64,000 nt of DNA from Acridotheres tristis (Eukaryota > Chordata > Aves > Passeriformes > Sturnidae), in assembly GCA_037013685.1 (NCBI GenBank), contig CM072886.1, forward strand, positions 24,993,080-25,057,079. Reading direction: 5' to 3'. Below the pieces are notes generated by a model, which did no database searches, was not told the DNA's origin, and was given only the letters and a program-made list of their open reading frames with translations. The position numbers were made by a program, and so were the translations under genes. Numbering within the stretch: position 1 is the stretch's first letter; each line of letters begins with the position of its first letter. Shown piece by piece: positions 40,450 through 53,295 of this stretch.

Positions 40450-43400
40450 GATGAGAAACCCAAGAACCTATGCGAGTGGAGGCAACATCATATTATAATA
40501 GAAAATACTGGTAGACTTAGAAGTGGTGAGTAGAAACTGAGTGACAAGAAATTAATGATATTTAGGGATCACTTCAGCTCTTGAGGACAGTGACAGCTAA
40601 ACATTCATTTTCAGAAAGGTATTCTTTTACAGGCTGAGCTCAGAAAGGGAAGACATGTAATTGTTTTAAGTAGTGGTCTCAGATTAAAAGTTAACTAGGG
40701 AGAGGCAGAAAGGCATGTAACTTCTGATGATTTTAAGAAGCTTTGTCTATAACACAATCTAAAAGACAGGCCAGATTTTTAAAAGCTTTTCTAGCCAGCC
40801 AGCAGCTCTTTGCTTGTACATGTTCCAGGGACTTCCTCTTCAGAGCTGGTGATTCCTTGCAGTGCTCTGAGTGGTAGCAGGAAGGCTCTGCACACGTCGG
40901 ATCAGTAGTGTTGGTGCCAGATTGGGTTAAATATTGGTCGATGGCAGCTGCAGCAACCACTGAGACCTTCGTCTTATTTGGATAAGGGAAGGTGATTATC
41001 TTCAGGAGATGAAAGAGTTCTGGAGTTATCAGGTAGTAAAAAACACAAATGAAAGTAACTTACTTCAGTCATTTTGTGAGGATCAGCATGATGATATTTT
41101 TCACTTACTACAGCAACGCAAACAGGGAGCATAAGTGAGTAAAATAGTGAAAAGTAGAATTTGTGTAGAATTCGGCATTTTGATAAAGCAAAGTAATTCA
41201 CACTTAGGATAGCTCAGGAAGAAAGTTCAGCAAACTGGTTTGTACATACTGGGTGAAAAAAATGTAAGAATTGTAGAAGGAACAAGAAAAGGAAAATACC
41301 GCAAAGTCACATGCAAATTAACATTAATCAGGAAGATGATCTAAATGAAAGAATTATAAGCAAATAATTTTTTTTACATAATTACTTATGTAATAACAGC
41401 AAAATCCCAAGGAAACAATAAAGTTCAATAAATACTGCATTGAATATAAATTAATTTGGTCTGCTATAAAAAAAAAATCACAAAATCTATGATACCAAAA
41501 TTTCTGTTGTTTATATAATTTTAAATCTTCTTGTTCCATCTTGATGTACAGAGAATGGACATGTTAAAATATATGGGCTAATAATTCTGGAAAGGAAAAC
41601 ATAGAGATCTGTGTTTATTCTAGCCACAGCACTTATTTCTAAAATGAAAATAAAAATGTGTATGCCACCAGTTATGGCAACAATCAGTCATAAAACTTAG
41701 TGATAAACAAAATGCTATTAGTTCCATATTTAAATTGTCACTGACCTGCTCTATTTAAATATAAAGCTGGTTATAATAATCCAGCAACTGTGTTGTGGCT
41801 GTGAGTACAACCCCTGAGTTTTTCTTATCTTTTGTAGAGATTGTAAGATTGTAAAGGTTGTATTTTTTCTCTCTGTTTATCCAGTACAATACCTCTTACA
41901 AGATCCACAGTTCTTAACAGTGCTGACTGATGACCTAAGACCAAAGTCTATCAAAGTTAATTGAAAGACTTCATTGTCCTTTTGATCAATCCTTCTGTTC
42001 TCTTGTATTTTGGACTCGTGGCTTTTCCTTCAGTAAGAAATGATTTCTGCTGTTTTCTCTTTACAGAATAAGGGAGATCTACTTTTAATCAGACCTCACC
42101 AGCAAAGAATTTGTTTCTCAAGAGAGAGAAACCCAGTGTCTACATAGTCCAAGAAGATTTTGAGAAGTCTAGGGGTGGATGAGGAAAGATTTTGCTAGAG
42201 GCCTCAGAGAATTTGTAAGAGAGCAAGCTCAGAGATCTTAATATTATGTTTCATAGTTCTGGAGTTTGAAGGTCTAAACTGGGAGGCTAGAGACTTTACC
42301 AAAGAGGATGGATCATATATCACAAACCCAAAATCTACAGTTTCACTGGGAACCACTGGGGAGATTACTTTCTATTGTTGGTTAGTACTGAATAACAGGG
42401 TGCAAATGCTGAGGTGGGTTGGAGGTGAGAGTGCAGAAAGTCTCCCCTTTCATGAAGAAACATATTCTGCCTAGAGAAAATGATGGCAAAAGTCTGGTAC
42501 ACTATTATCCCGTAGTGTTTGTATTGTAAATAGTTGCAGTAGCTTCCCAGACTAAGCAGATTCTTTTTGCCATCCCGTTGTCATTGAAGGCCTCAACTGA
42601 TCACAGCTGCCAGATCTGCAGCCTTTAAATCTTCCAAGTCAGACCTGCTTAGTTTGCTGACAAAAAGAAATTTCCCAATTCAGTACTGTGGAGTCAATAA
42701 AAATGTAGCTGTGGCAGAGCAAGGTGCATTCTCTTCTCCCTGATGTACCATAATCATCAAATTGTAAGCTAAGATACAATTCCAGAAATAATGTTGCACA
42801 TAATAGTTGATGTATGAAGCGGAAAGAACATAGTTAATTTGCAGAGGTGAATTTGAGCTTTCATGTCCATCAGACAGGAAAATCTGGTTTTGACTGCAGA
42901 CTGAGAACATTTTAAATGGAAACCTCTGATGGAAATATATATGGAATGCAAAGAAGTGTTTATACGGTCAATTTTCTATCCAGATGAACCTTCTTATTTC
43001 TTCCTGTCAGTTTTACTGGGACTTCGTATTCATTTCCTTGCGGTTTTTCCTTGTATATTCTTCTGACCGTAAATTTTTTCATGGTTTCTTGTTTTTACAG
43101 AGATATTCTATGTCTTGCCATGTGAGAAACAGCACCTCTTTAATGACTTAATATGGGGGTTACAATCCAAAAGACAAAAGTATGTAACTTTCATTGCAAT
43201 ATTAAATTTCTAATACTTTAGTCAGTGTTACTGTACAGGTTTTTCCTCATAGAAACAGGGATTTGGGAAACATCTAAAAATTAAATTTAGTCTTTAAGAT
43301 ATTTTCAGCAACTGCACCTTAGCTGCATCCCTCCAGGCCAGGTAATGTCATTTTTTGATGTAGGAAGCTTATTGCAATGGAATTTAAAATGTAAACTTGA

Positions 43401-45120
43401 GTATTCTTTAATAAAAAAATTCTATGCTCTTGCTTTTTTCCTGTGATAACTTTTTGTTTTTTATTCACAAGTGGCCTTGAATTGCCTTGAATTTACATCA
43501 TTGTAAGGATAGGTGTGCTGGCTCTAACTGTGAAACAGCTGACATACAGTACCTGAATCTTTTGTGATTACTTGTTCAGGTATCAGTGTCATCACAGTGG
43601 ATACACAGCTAGCTGGGAGTGCAACTTATGTATGGCCACATTTTTTCTCACTTAGATGTCTGTACCGAGATTTGCTGTAGTATCTTTGGCTGGTACTTCA
43701 TTGTTAGCAGATGGCAGGATGGAGCCATGCATAATTGGCTTGGATACCTTGATAACAGTGTATATCCGTTCAGAAAAGGCTATTCTTGGAGGTTATAGAG
43801 GATTTTTAAAAATGTTGTTCAGCAGCTGCAGATTTCAGAATGGAGTAGGCTGATAATTTCTTGACAAAGCTCTTTTCATGAAGACTGAAGGTATTGACAG
43901 GAAATTGGTGAATTTGAGTTTCAAGTATTGTTAGACATATTTGTTTGGTTCAGAAGGAACTTCTTTACTCCAAAGAAATGAAAGAGGGAAAACTTCTGGG
44001 TGCAGAGCAGGTGAGGTGGTAGTATGCCCATCTCCATTTACACAGTTGGTTATTTTTTGTTCTTCCAGTACAAATCTACTTAAATGTTGGCCATAAACCT
44101 TGGCTGCATTTTAATATTGGCTGTGTACTTGTGATCTTTCTCTACTGATGCTTAAAAAGGGCATTGACTCTTCCTTTTATTTGATTTCTGTCTGGAGCTA
44201 TAAAATTAATCTCCCACTGTCATGCTGCAATGGGCTGTGTCAGTGGAAGAGAGATAAGTTTCATTTTTTTTGCTTTAAAACTTCTTCCAAAGTTACAAAG
44301 ACTTGAGCACATTTACTTTCTCTTTTCAATTTTAACAAAGCCCTTGTCTTTTTTTTCTGTATTTCTATTTTATCCATGTCATTTTGGTTCTTTTGTTTTA
44401 TACTTCACATTTTTTCCAGACTCTTTTTTTCCCCTTCAAGCCTAGTTTATAGTCTCTGACAGGATTCTTTCTATGCTATCTGCCAAAACATCTGTTCCTT
44501 TTCTGAATAAAAAGCTTGCTTCTCCAGAAAGTGTCACACGGGTCCACACCAAGTAGAAACCTTCATTCCTCTCTGTGACTTTGCCAGTGATGGACTAGCA
44601 ATGGGAAGCTTTGCATTCTTGTCTGTCTTGTCTCATTTTTCATTAAATTCAAATTCATTACAATTCAAATTCAGTAGTGTAGTGGGGGAAAAAATTGTAT
44701 TTAAATGTACACATGCCTTTCAAAATATGTGAGAAAAAAGTGGGTTTTGTATGTATTTATCTGTGTTATAATTTGCTGTTGATTTGTTGCTGAGATCATT
44801 GACTTTGGACTATAATATTACTAAGAAGAAGAATACTAAGTTTGTGGTTAAGTTCCTGGAAATTTTTGAGCTTTTGTGGTAAATAACATGAGACTACAAT
44901 GGATAGAAACTTCCCTCTCGTCTGCATCTGATTCAGTAATTCAGCCCCTTGAAGTTTTAATTAATTTTCACAGAAATTAATGAGTACTATTTTGCTATTT
45001 TTTTTGTCTTTGCCAGAAATTTCTTCATTTCTTAGAAGAAAAATGTGTATTTCCATTGTAATATTTGTAGTAGTTACTTAGAGGTTTCCAGTGTCAATCT
45101 GGTATGGGGATGGGGAAACA
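40450..45120. other. Intronic, no gene recognised
   Basis: AT-rich, with no recognised repeat apart from a 12-bp direct repeat at 44646-44673. Short open frames only. Confidence 0.55.
44646..44673. repeat. 12-bp direct repeat with 4-bp spacer
   Basis: AATTCAAATTCA at 44646-44657 and again at 44662-44673. The unit itself contains a repeated AATTCA. Confidence 0.85.
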
Positions 45121-45480
45121 CATTCTGTTTCATTGTTCCCTCTCTCTGCCAGACATAAAGGGAGTTTCTCCAGGTGGCAGAGATTTGATAAATGCTGGGA
45201 AGCTGTGCAAAGAGAATTGCTAAGGAAATTGAATTCAACCCTTCTCCATGGCTTGATCCCCCCTAGAGCAGGTGGCCTGGCACACTGGCCACAAGTTCCT
45301 GTTGACTGCCTCGATCCAACACCTCAGTACCCTCGTGCTGGGGATTTGTTTGTGGAAGCTGGCAAGCTGCCTTCCTGGAGGAGCTGCAGCAACAGAAAGA
45401 GCACTGGGAATGGTTCAGAAGTCCTGAGTCTTTTCATAGCTCTTGTGCTCTTCTGGTTCTCTGAAATGCTTAAGAAAGTT
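45121..45480. other. GC-richer islet in AT-rich intron
   Basis: This stretch is clearly richer in G and C than its flanks. A 132-codon + frame (45091-45489) crosses it but begins at GTG and has no recognised family; the first in-frame ATG lies near its end. It could be a conserved noncoding element, an old repeat, or a noncoding exon. A protein-coding call is not supported. Confidence 0.4.
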
Positions 45481-48400
45481 GGTGTGTGATTTGTTAAAGG
45501 AAAGTTTGTAAATTCTTAGTCAAAGAAATATTTTCAACATAACACACTTTCTCAGTCAGCTTTTTGTAAGAACTTGCATGTGTCTCTTGCCAAGATCTTA
45601 GGGCAGAGGGAGTTTTTTAATTTTTGACTTAAACTGCTGAAAACATTTATTTAAAAATAATTTTTGTTATCTGTGTACGCCTGTCTTAGTATGATCAAGA
45701 CAGCAGACAGTGGGAAGTGTTCTCAATCCTGAGAAATACCAATTACTCATTCAATAAGTTGCTATTGACTGGGCTGTTCAGTAACTGTGTGGAACAGATT
45801 ATAACTTCTGTTTATGACAGCGTAGTTCAGGAGTAGCTCCAGTAAAGGGCAGTCAATGATTCTATTTTTTTACTAGAAAACCAGCATTCTCTTTTTGTCC
45901 CTTGAGGTGCAACCCAAGTGGCTGGTAGCCCGTCAAACTGAGAGGTACCTTTAATGTGTTCCTCTGCCTGAACTCAGTTTACATGGGAAATTACTCCCTC
46001 CAGTGAACAACTACAGTGATTCGTATTTAGTTTGGAAGATCTACATTTTCCAATGGATAAAAATGAAGAGAACAGGACTCTGACACTACAAAAAATTCAG
46101 TGCAGACGTCTATGCAAGCTGTTTCCTGAACCAGTAAGCACAGAGCTGCACAGTGCCCCAGTTAAGGTCTACTAATAGGTGGATTTAATTAGCTGCTGCA
46201 CTTCATGTGCACATATTTTGTCTGCTTTGAGGGACCTTGCTAGTATTTCTGTCTGAGATATTGATCAGTAAAATCTCAGGGCAGTAGACATTGCATTCCA
46301 GTTTGCAATGGCAATGCAGTCTAAGTATTACAGAAAGGTAAACATAATGCAGTACAGAAATCTTCAACAGTCAGATTTAAAACAGAAATGTAGTTCTAAT
46401 CTTAGTTACAAATATGACCCTAAATCCTGTAAAAAACCAATATGTATTGACAAACACATGTAAGAAGCATGAAATTGTGTGACAAACTGTAACAATATTA
46501 GGCTATTTAAATACCTGGTATTTACAGGAAAATTATTATCTGTTTAATGTGATTTTAATCTGGCAGAAAATGTGCAGGTAGAAGCTTATGCTCTTCTGGT
46601 TTTAAGCTTTGTATTAAGAGCTGAGTGCATGATAGACCTTACTGCCTCTATGTTTCTTCTCTCTCAGTTAGCACATGTTAATCTGAAATATAATTGAATA
46701 TAGATTTAAAAATAATCAAGGAAAAAGTTTAGATTTGGAGGTGCAGAATTTAGAATAACATAATCGTACTCAGAAGAATGATTCAAAGAAAATGTTCTCC
46801 ATGTTGTAACTTGAAATTTGAGGAGGGGAAAAGCTTTTGTTCCTCTTTTTTTCTGTATGATCCTTTTTTAGAATGAAATTCAACACAAAGTGAATCTCAG
46901 CTGGTTTGGAATTATATTACCATCTGGGGGAAGATTTTGAAACAAGCCAAAACTAACAGATTTTCACCAGCCCCTTAAGAATTCTAATTGCCAGGAGTTG
47001 GGCATTTCTTAGGAGCAAATTGACAGTGCAGTAGTGTGAGTCTGCAAGATTTGTCTTGGCTGCAATACCTTCTTGGCTGGCGAGAATTTTTTTGATTCAT
47101 GTAGAATCACCTAGAGCTCAGCAGATATTTTTAATGTTTCTAGTTAGACAGTTTCTTCTACTTCATCTGGAAATTATGGCCAAAGCTGCAATTAACATTG
47201 TCAAATCTGAGTGTATTCTTGATGATGTTGTTGGTTAAAGCCAGTGTTGAACTGAGAGGGTCAAGCTGCATGCCTCGGGGGCTCTATAGTGTACTTTGGA
47301 GTCCGTCAGTAAGGATTAGCAATTAAATTACTAGTTTGAGTCCAGGAAAGGTCAAGAGTGATTAACAATCTTTGTTCCATTGGTTAGTGGGAAACAGATG
47401 TAAAATGAAGTGATGATCAAAATCCAATTCCTAGTAGATATTTTACATCATAGACACCAAACTCCTAATGATCCCTTGTTAGCAATCTGATTGAAATGGA
47501 CAGTAATTGAACAGGCACAGACAACTGCCATGTAGCTTCTACTGCCATTCCCCATAACCAAAATTACTACCATTTTCTGTCTCAAGGACAAACTGAAAGT
47601 TTCAGTCTCTCTGTCTGAGATTTTTGTATTCTGTTTGGAAATCCTTCACTCTGAGTAATATCAAATAATATTTTGAACCTAAAATAACGCTGAAATTTAT
47701 TTGAAGGGCTCTGAATGCAGAATAAACAGTATTTTAACTCTGGAAGGTTTTATTTGATAATTTTAAATATATGTGGTTGATCCTCAGCTGGATTAATCTG
47801 ACAGATCTGCTGAAAAGTTAGTTAAGTAGTAGTCAGTGAACCTGGAAAAAGATCTGATTTTGCACTACTCAAAGTACTCAGTCATATTTAAAGTACACAA
47901 GTAGTTTTAGAAAATGTATAGCAAAATTATGTATATTATACATACAAGGTCCACCCTCTTTTTCTTGCCATCAACCATTTCAGGAGTAGGTGAGAGGTTG
48001 TATGTTAGGGGCTTAGAATGGGTAAGGATTTGGGGCTAAGGCTTAAGCTTCAGGCATTTGTCTAGGGTTACTACATGATATAGCAAAACTTCAAGTTCCA
48101 AAGCTTTGCACTCTCATACTCCTGTAACTCATGAGTGATAAAATATCTTTCTTGTAAACATGATATCTTTTAGACCAAGTCTGTGTACATGATATTCTCC
48201 GTGGAAAAGCTGTTCTGAAATTACCAGGAAATATATTCTATTAATTAATCTTGCTGGATTACACTAGATGAAAATTCTTCCATATTTTAGCAATAAAGTC
48301 CATAGGATGAATGGACAAAAAATGTCAATGGACAAATAAAAAGCTTAAAGTATCTTGTAACAAGTACCAGCTGAAGTTTTCTTGCTGTTCTCTGGTCTCT

Positions 48401-51400
48401 TGTCTTAGTTATTTATAGAGAAAGCTAAGAAAGGAAACACTCTAAAAAGCTAATAACTTGAATAGGGTAAGATTCTTCTGGTTTTGTCTAAGATGATAAA
48501 AATTATATCATTAGATTTTTATATAGCACATTTGAAACAATAGAAAAATAGTCTTGTTATTCACTTGGTAGCTTATGTACTACCCAAAGCTGGTGTTGAC
48601 TGACAGCTGAAAGATAAAGGAGGACCAGAGAGATTCACATTTTGAAAGACATTTATAATGTCTTCCAAATTGTTAATGCAATTTTATTTCTTCTTTTTTT
48701 TGTCATTGTTTACAATGACATTACAATAATAATATTCATACTGGACATGAGTATCATTTTTTGTCAGACGAATAAATCAAACATTTCTCATTAACAAGGA
48801 CAGTTTTTCCTGCTCCTGTAGAAAAATGGGACCACCTAATGGTCCACAAAACATTTTCATATTTCTTGTTGGTACAACTCACTTCTAAGCTGACTTTGTT
48901 TCCTTGAGCTCGTATCCTTTTTAAAATAGCTAGTGGCATTATGTATGAGCAATTATAGGTGTTAGCTTTTTTATTGGTACATACTGGATATGGCATGGGA
49001 AAGAGAAGTCCAGGGAGGTATACTAATTCTTAGCTCTGCAATTGAGTTAGGACATCACTAGTATTTCTTCTTTTAGCTTTGCCTTTGTCAAATCTGTTTC
49101 AGTAAGAAATCTTTCTAGGTCAGTGACTATATATGTTTAACTTCTAGTACACCTTAACCCTGGCCACAGGGAGGTCTGTGAGTGTTGCAGTAATAGTAAT
49201 AATATATAACACTAACTATAGGCTGTGAAAGGATGTCTATTCTGAAAATGCATTTAAGAGAAACACAAGCAGGACTGTCATTTACTTCCTGAAAAATGGA
49301 ACTGCTAAGCATTTATATTTAAATTAAATTCTTTTATGAGTTCATTGAATGTTATTTAGCAAGTATATTATAGCGAAGATGTGTTACCTTCTGCCTTAGA
49401 ATGAGGATATTATTGCTTTTTCATTTTTATATTTTGTATCAGCATTTGGCAGGTAACAAATGAAATTTGCTTGCTAATGTTAAATTGTTTTGTGCTGCTG
49501 CTCAGCCACAAAGATATTGAAGGATGAGACCATGGGAAAAAAACTTTATTTGCTTTTTTGGGCAGACAGATGAATGTAACAGTGATCTTGACCTGTCCTT
49601 GATGAAATGTTTATTCTATGAAAGGCAAAGCACTTAATTCCTGTCTGAATCACTCTGAAATCTTGTTCATGCAGAAGGGTGCATGAGTGGAAATGCAGAT
49701 AGAATTGGCTCAAATATTTAAGTGTGGTCAAGGTGCTGATGTTTAGAACTGTCTGAAGTCAAAGCAGAGTGGACTCCATGTATCAGTCAAAAAAGATGAA
49801 GGTTTTTCGAAACTTGGTGTGAAGAGTTTGTTTTTGTCTACCCACTTTTTGTGCCACCTCATTGACTAACTTGAGCAGATTTTGGACAAATAGTCCCTGA
49901 TTGTCCCTGAAACCTGACTTTTTTATACTCTACGAATATGAAAACAGGATCTTGAGTAAGTAATGAAGCCCAAATTTTGTAAGGACTCCAGCTTAATATT
50001 CCAGACTCCAGTCTTTAAATTTCGAAAAAGCCGCCTGGCAACCAAGATTTGCAGGTCTCACTTTAGTCTAAGCCTGTTTTGATAGACCAATTTAATTTTT
50101 TTTCATACCTGAGAAGTTCTTGGGATACAAGGTCAGAGTAATAAATGTTATGTTTTTATTCTTTATGTAGGATAAGTTGTATAATTCCATCACTACTTTA
50201 TTACTCTGCAGTCATTTTGTTACTATGCAATTTAAAATATTTTCGCCATAAATGTTTGGAGAAAGCTCGTAGGTTTGCAGCACTATATTAAAATTTTCCT
50301 GTAAGACTACAGTTCTTCTAGTCACTGTCTAGAAATGCAGTGATCGATCAAGACACTGGAACTAGTTTTGAGGTGACCTGGTAAACTGAGAATGCATTGT
50401 ATTTGCATTAGAATAACCAGTGCTGCAGTATTTCTCTTTATGAGCTGAGTTAATACTTCTTGCTAACTGGAAATGTCTGGACCTTTTATGAAGGCTGAAG
50501 GTTGGGAAAGTCGCTGAAGGGTTTATGAAACTGGTACTTAAGTCTTGTTTAAAAAATAGAAGTCTTTCTTCTATCTGAAGGTGTTCAGCAAAAATCGGCA
50601 GACATAAAATAAAGATGTCAGTTTACTAGACCTTGAACTATCTTGTATTTAACTTGCTTCAGTACATCTTAATAAGAATTTAAATGGATGTATCAGAACT
50701 ACTCAGGAGAAGACTCATGGCCCCCATAGACAAGTTCACAGTGCTGCTTATCCTAGAGGCTGGCACGCTGGAGCAATATTCACGTAATTCTCTTCCTAAG
50801 TTTTTTGTTACAGTGTGAAAAACTTAGCAATGAATAACCTCCTTCAACTTATGTGTCAATGCCCAAAGGACTCTTAACTCATCTCAATTTAAATTAATGA
50901 CCTTAGTGATAGTATTAGCAATTGGACCATGGTTCTCATGAGCCAGCTATTTGCATATGGAATTTGATTAATCCTGCTGGCTATCAATTTTCACTTTTAA
51001 TTAGGTGTGATACTATAATGGGAGAAAATACAAGACTACTATCAGGCAGCAACAATGTTGATTTTCTATTGAGTATTCTATTCTGTTTTGTTTGGTTGTG
51101 GTAAATTTCCTGACAATGTCTGTTTGGATCAGCTCAGAAAGGTGCCATAGACCTTAAAACAGTTCTGTGCAAGCTCAGCCATAGTCAGCACAAAGAAGCA
51201 CCATATAGATTGAATATTAGTAGTTTATAGGATGTAGAGAAATTGGTTGATGGTATCCCCTTCCAGAACTTAGTAGCTCTATTCCTCTTAATGGCCTATA
51301 AGTCTCTTGTAATGCATGTCCAGAGTCACATAAAGACCAGCTCTGTAGGCAAGGATGGCTGGGACTTTTACTGAGGATACTTGGTTTCCCTGCATCCTGA

Positions 51401-53220
51401 CTGAGCAAATATACACTGGCGATAGAGTCCTGCTCAGATTTTGATCAAGACTAAATTTTGCCTGGATCTTGTAAATATGTAGCATGTGGTGTCTCTTGAT
51501 TTCCAGCAGGCCAATCCATATTTCTTTGACATCTTTGCACTTTGGGAACATTGCAACATGTTTATGTATGCCATAGCCAGGAAAACAATGTTCAGCATTT
51601 GGCTTGCCTAGCAGAGCTGGTGCCCATATGCTGGTTACTGCTGAGCATACCCCTGTAAGAATTAGCAGACCTTTACTAAACCATCAAGAAAATCTCAATA
51701 AAAATTAATTGAATAGACTTTCAATAGAATAGCTGCTTAATGCTTCCCTTCCTTACCAGAACAACTTTAAAGAAATACACCTCTTTCCTCAGAAATTAAT
51801 TTTAATAAAGGTTGATATCCACTGACCAAAAAAATGAATGATCAATGCCTATTAAACAAACACAGTCAGAAAGGCAATATATTGCTGTATCTGCTTAAAA
51901 TTCAAAGAGAAGAAAACCTTCTTTGAGATCACAAAAGACCCCTGACAAGTTAGCATGTGTATCCAGCAATGGCATAATGTGAAGATGAAGGCATAAAAGT
52001 TAGCAGGGATATGCCAAACTCTGAACATTGGAAGAACTTCCTCTATGTTTTAAAAATTCCTTTCCTGAAATATTCAGCTGTTTGTAATAAATTAAAAACT
52101 CATGCTGAAGAACAGGGGATTTTAATGAAAGGAAATTGTGTTTTTGCAATAGAATTTCTTGCACTTGTGGGAACTCCTTTTTTTTTTTTTCCCCAAGCAT
52201 CTCATATAGATATGAAATTCCTTTGTGTGGCAATGTAAACTCTGCTGAGATCAGTGGGAGTTAAATCTCCTCAAAAGACATCTGTTTTCAAATTCAGATT
52301 TCTAGGATGCACCCATGTATATCTATGTGGAAAGTGGCTTAGCTGTATCAACATTCTAATGCTTTTCTCTGGAAAAAATATATCATCAGACACAGGAGCA
52401 ATAAACTATTTGTGTGGATTTAATTTTATTTAAATTCTGTATTGACAATGGATGATTGGAAACGTCATGCAGAAAATGAGCAATATTAATAGAGTATGTT
52501 AATAGTGCACAGTGGCCTTGTCCATTATATAGTACCAGGATATGTCAAATTATAGTCGTTTTCACTTTCCTCAGAAGACATGGCTACTCATATGATAATG
52601 AATATTTTCTTCAGTGTGTAACACAAAAAGCAAACTATAGTGCAAATTTTGATTAAAATGTTGCTCTGTGGCCTTTCATATAAAATCTAATTTTAGTTAA
52701 TATTACTTTCTACATATATGCAGAAAATGGCAAGCTAATATTAATAAAAGAAGGCTTACAGGAATGTGGAAAAAGAATAATAGATCCTTGTCAAAATTTA
52801 TTTACCTATGTAGAATTTCATTTCAAAGTTAGCAGCACTCTGTGATACTGGCATAATACACAGGTCTTAAAACTCTGTTAGACATTTTTAACCCACTTTA
52901 ATTTATTCCATGGTAGTTTAATCCCCTGCTGAACGCGGATGGGGTGAATTTTCAAAAGTCATAATCCGCTGAAGTAAAAAATCTGTAATGACAACATAGA
53001 CAGCAGGCTTCAAGAGTTTAGTTTAAATTATTTCCAAAAATGTAAAACTTAGGGCAAGAGTTAATAGGATATTTCATACAGTTATATTTCAATCCTTTTC
53101 CAAATCTCTATACATTCACTTGCATCTCTGCCATCAGAAATACTTGAGCTCGATTTCTGTTCTTTTTAGGCAAAAACCAGAAAGCTGCAAAATTCTAATG
53201 CAAAGATTTTAACAGGGTAA
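45481..53220. other. Intronic, no gene recognised
   Basis: AT-rich sequence. Opposed frames overlap at 51217-51551 and neither has a recognised family. A 13-base T run lies at 52178-52190. Confidence 0.55.
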
Positions 53221-53295
53221 CTCATCTGGTCCTTCAGTTCACAGACTTTTACATGTGATAGCATAATATTTTATAAACTGAAAGAGAAATGACAT
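53221..53295 (+). repeat. Copy A of an unclassified ~70-bp dispersed repeat
   Basis: Aligned by eye with 56719-56789: 45 of the first 53 bases match without gaps, sharing CCTTCAGTTCA and TGATAGCATAATAT, and the likeness continues with a one-base indel through AAGAGAAAT. Both copies have the same orientation. The family is not recognised. Confidence 0.75.

Noticed and set aside
51217..51551. Overlapping 63- and 87-codon minus-strand frames
   Set aside because: They lie in different frames of the same DNA with no recognisable domain. I considered a transposon origin but saw no motif to support it.
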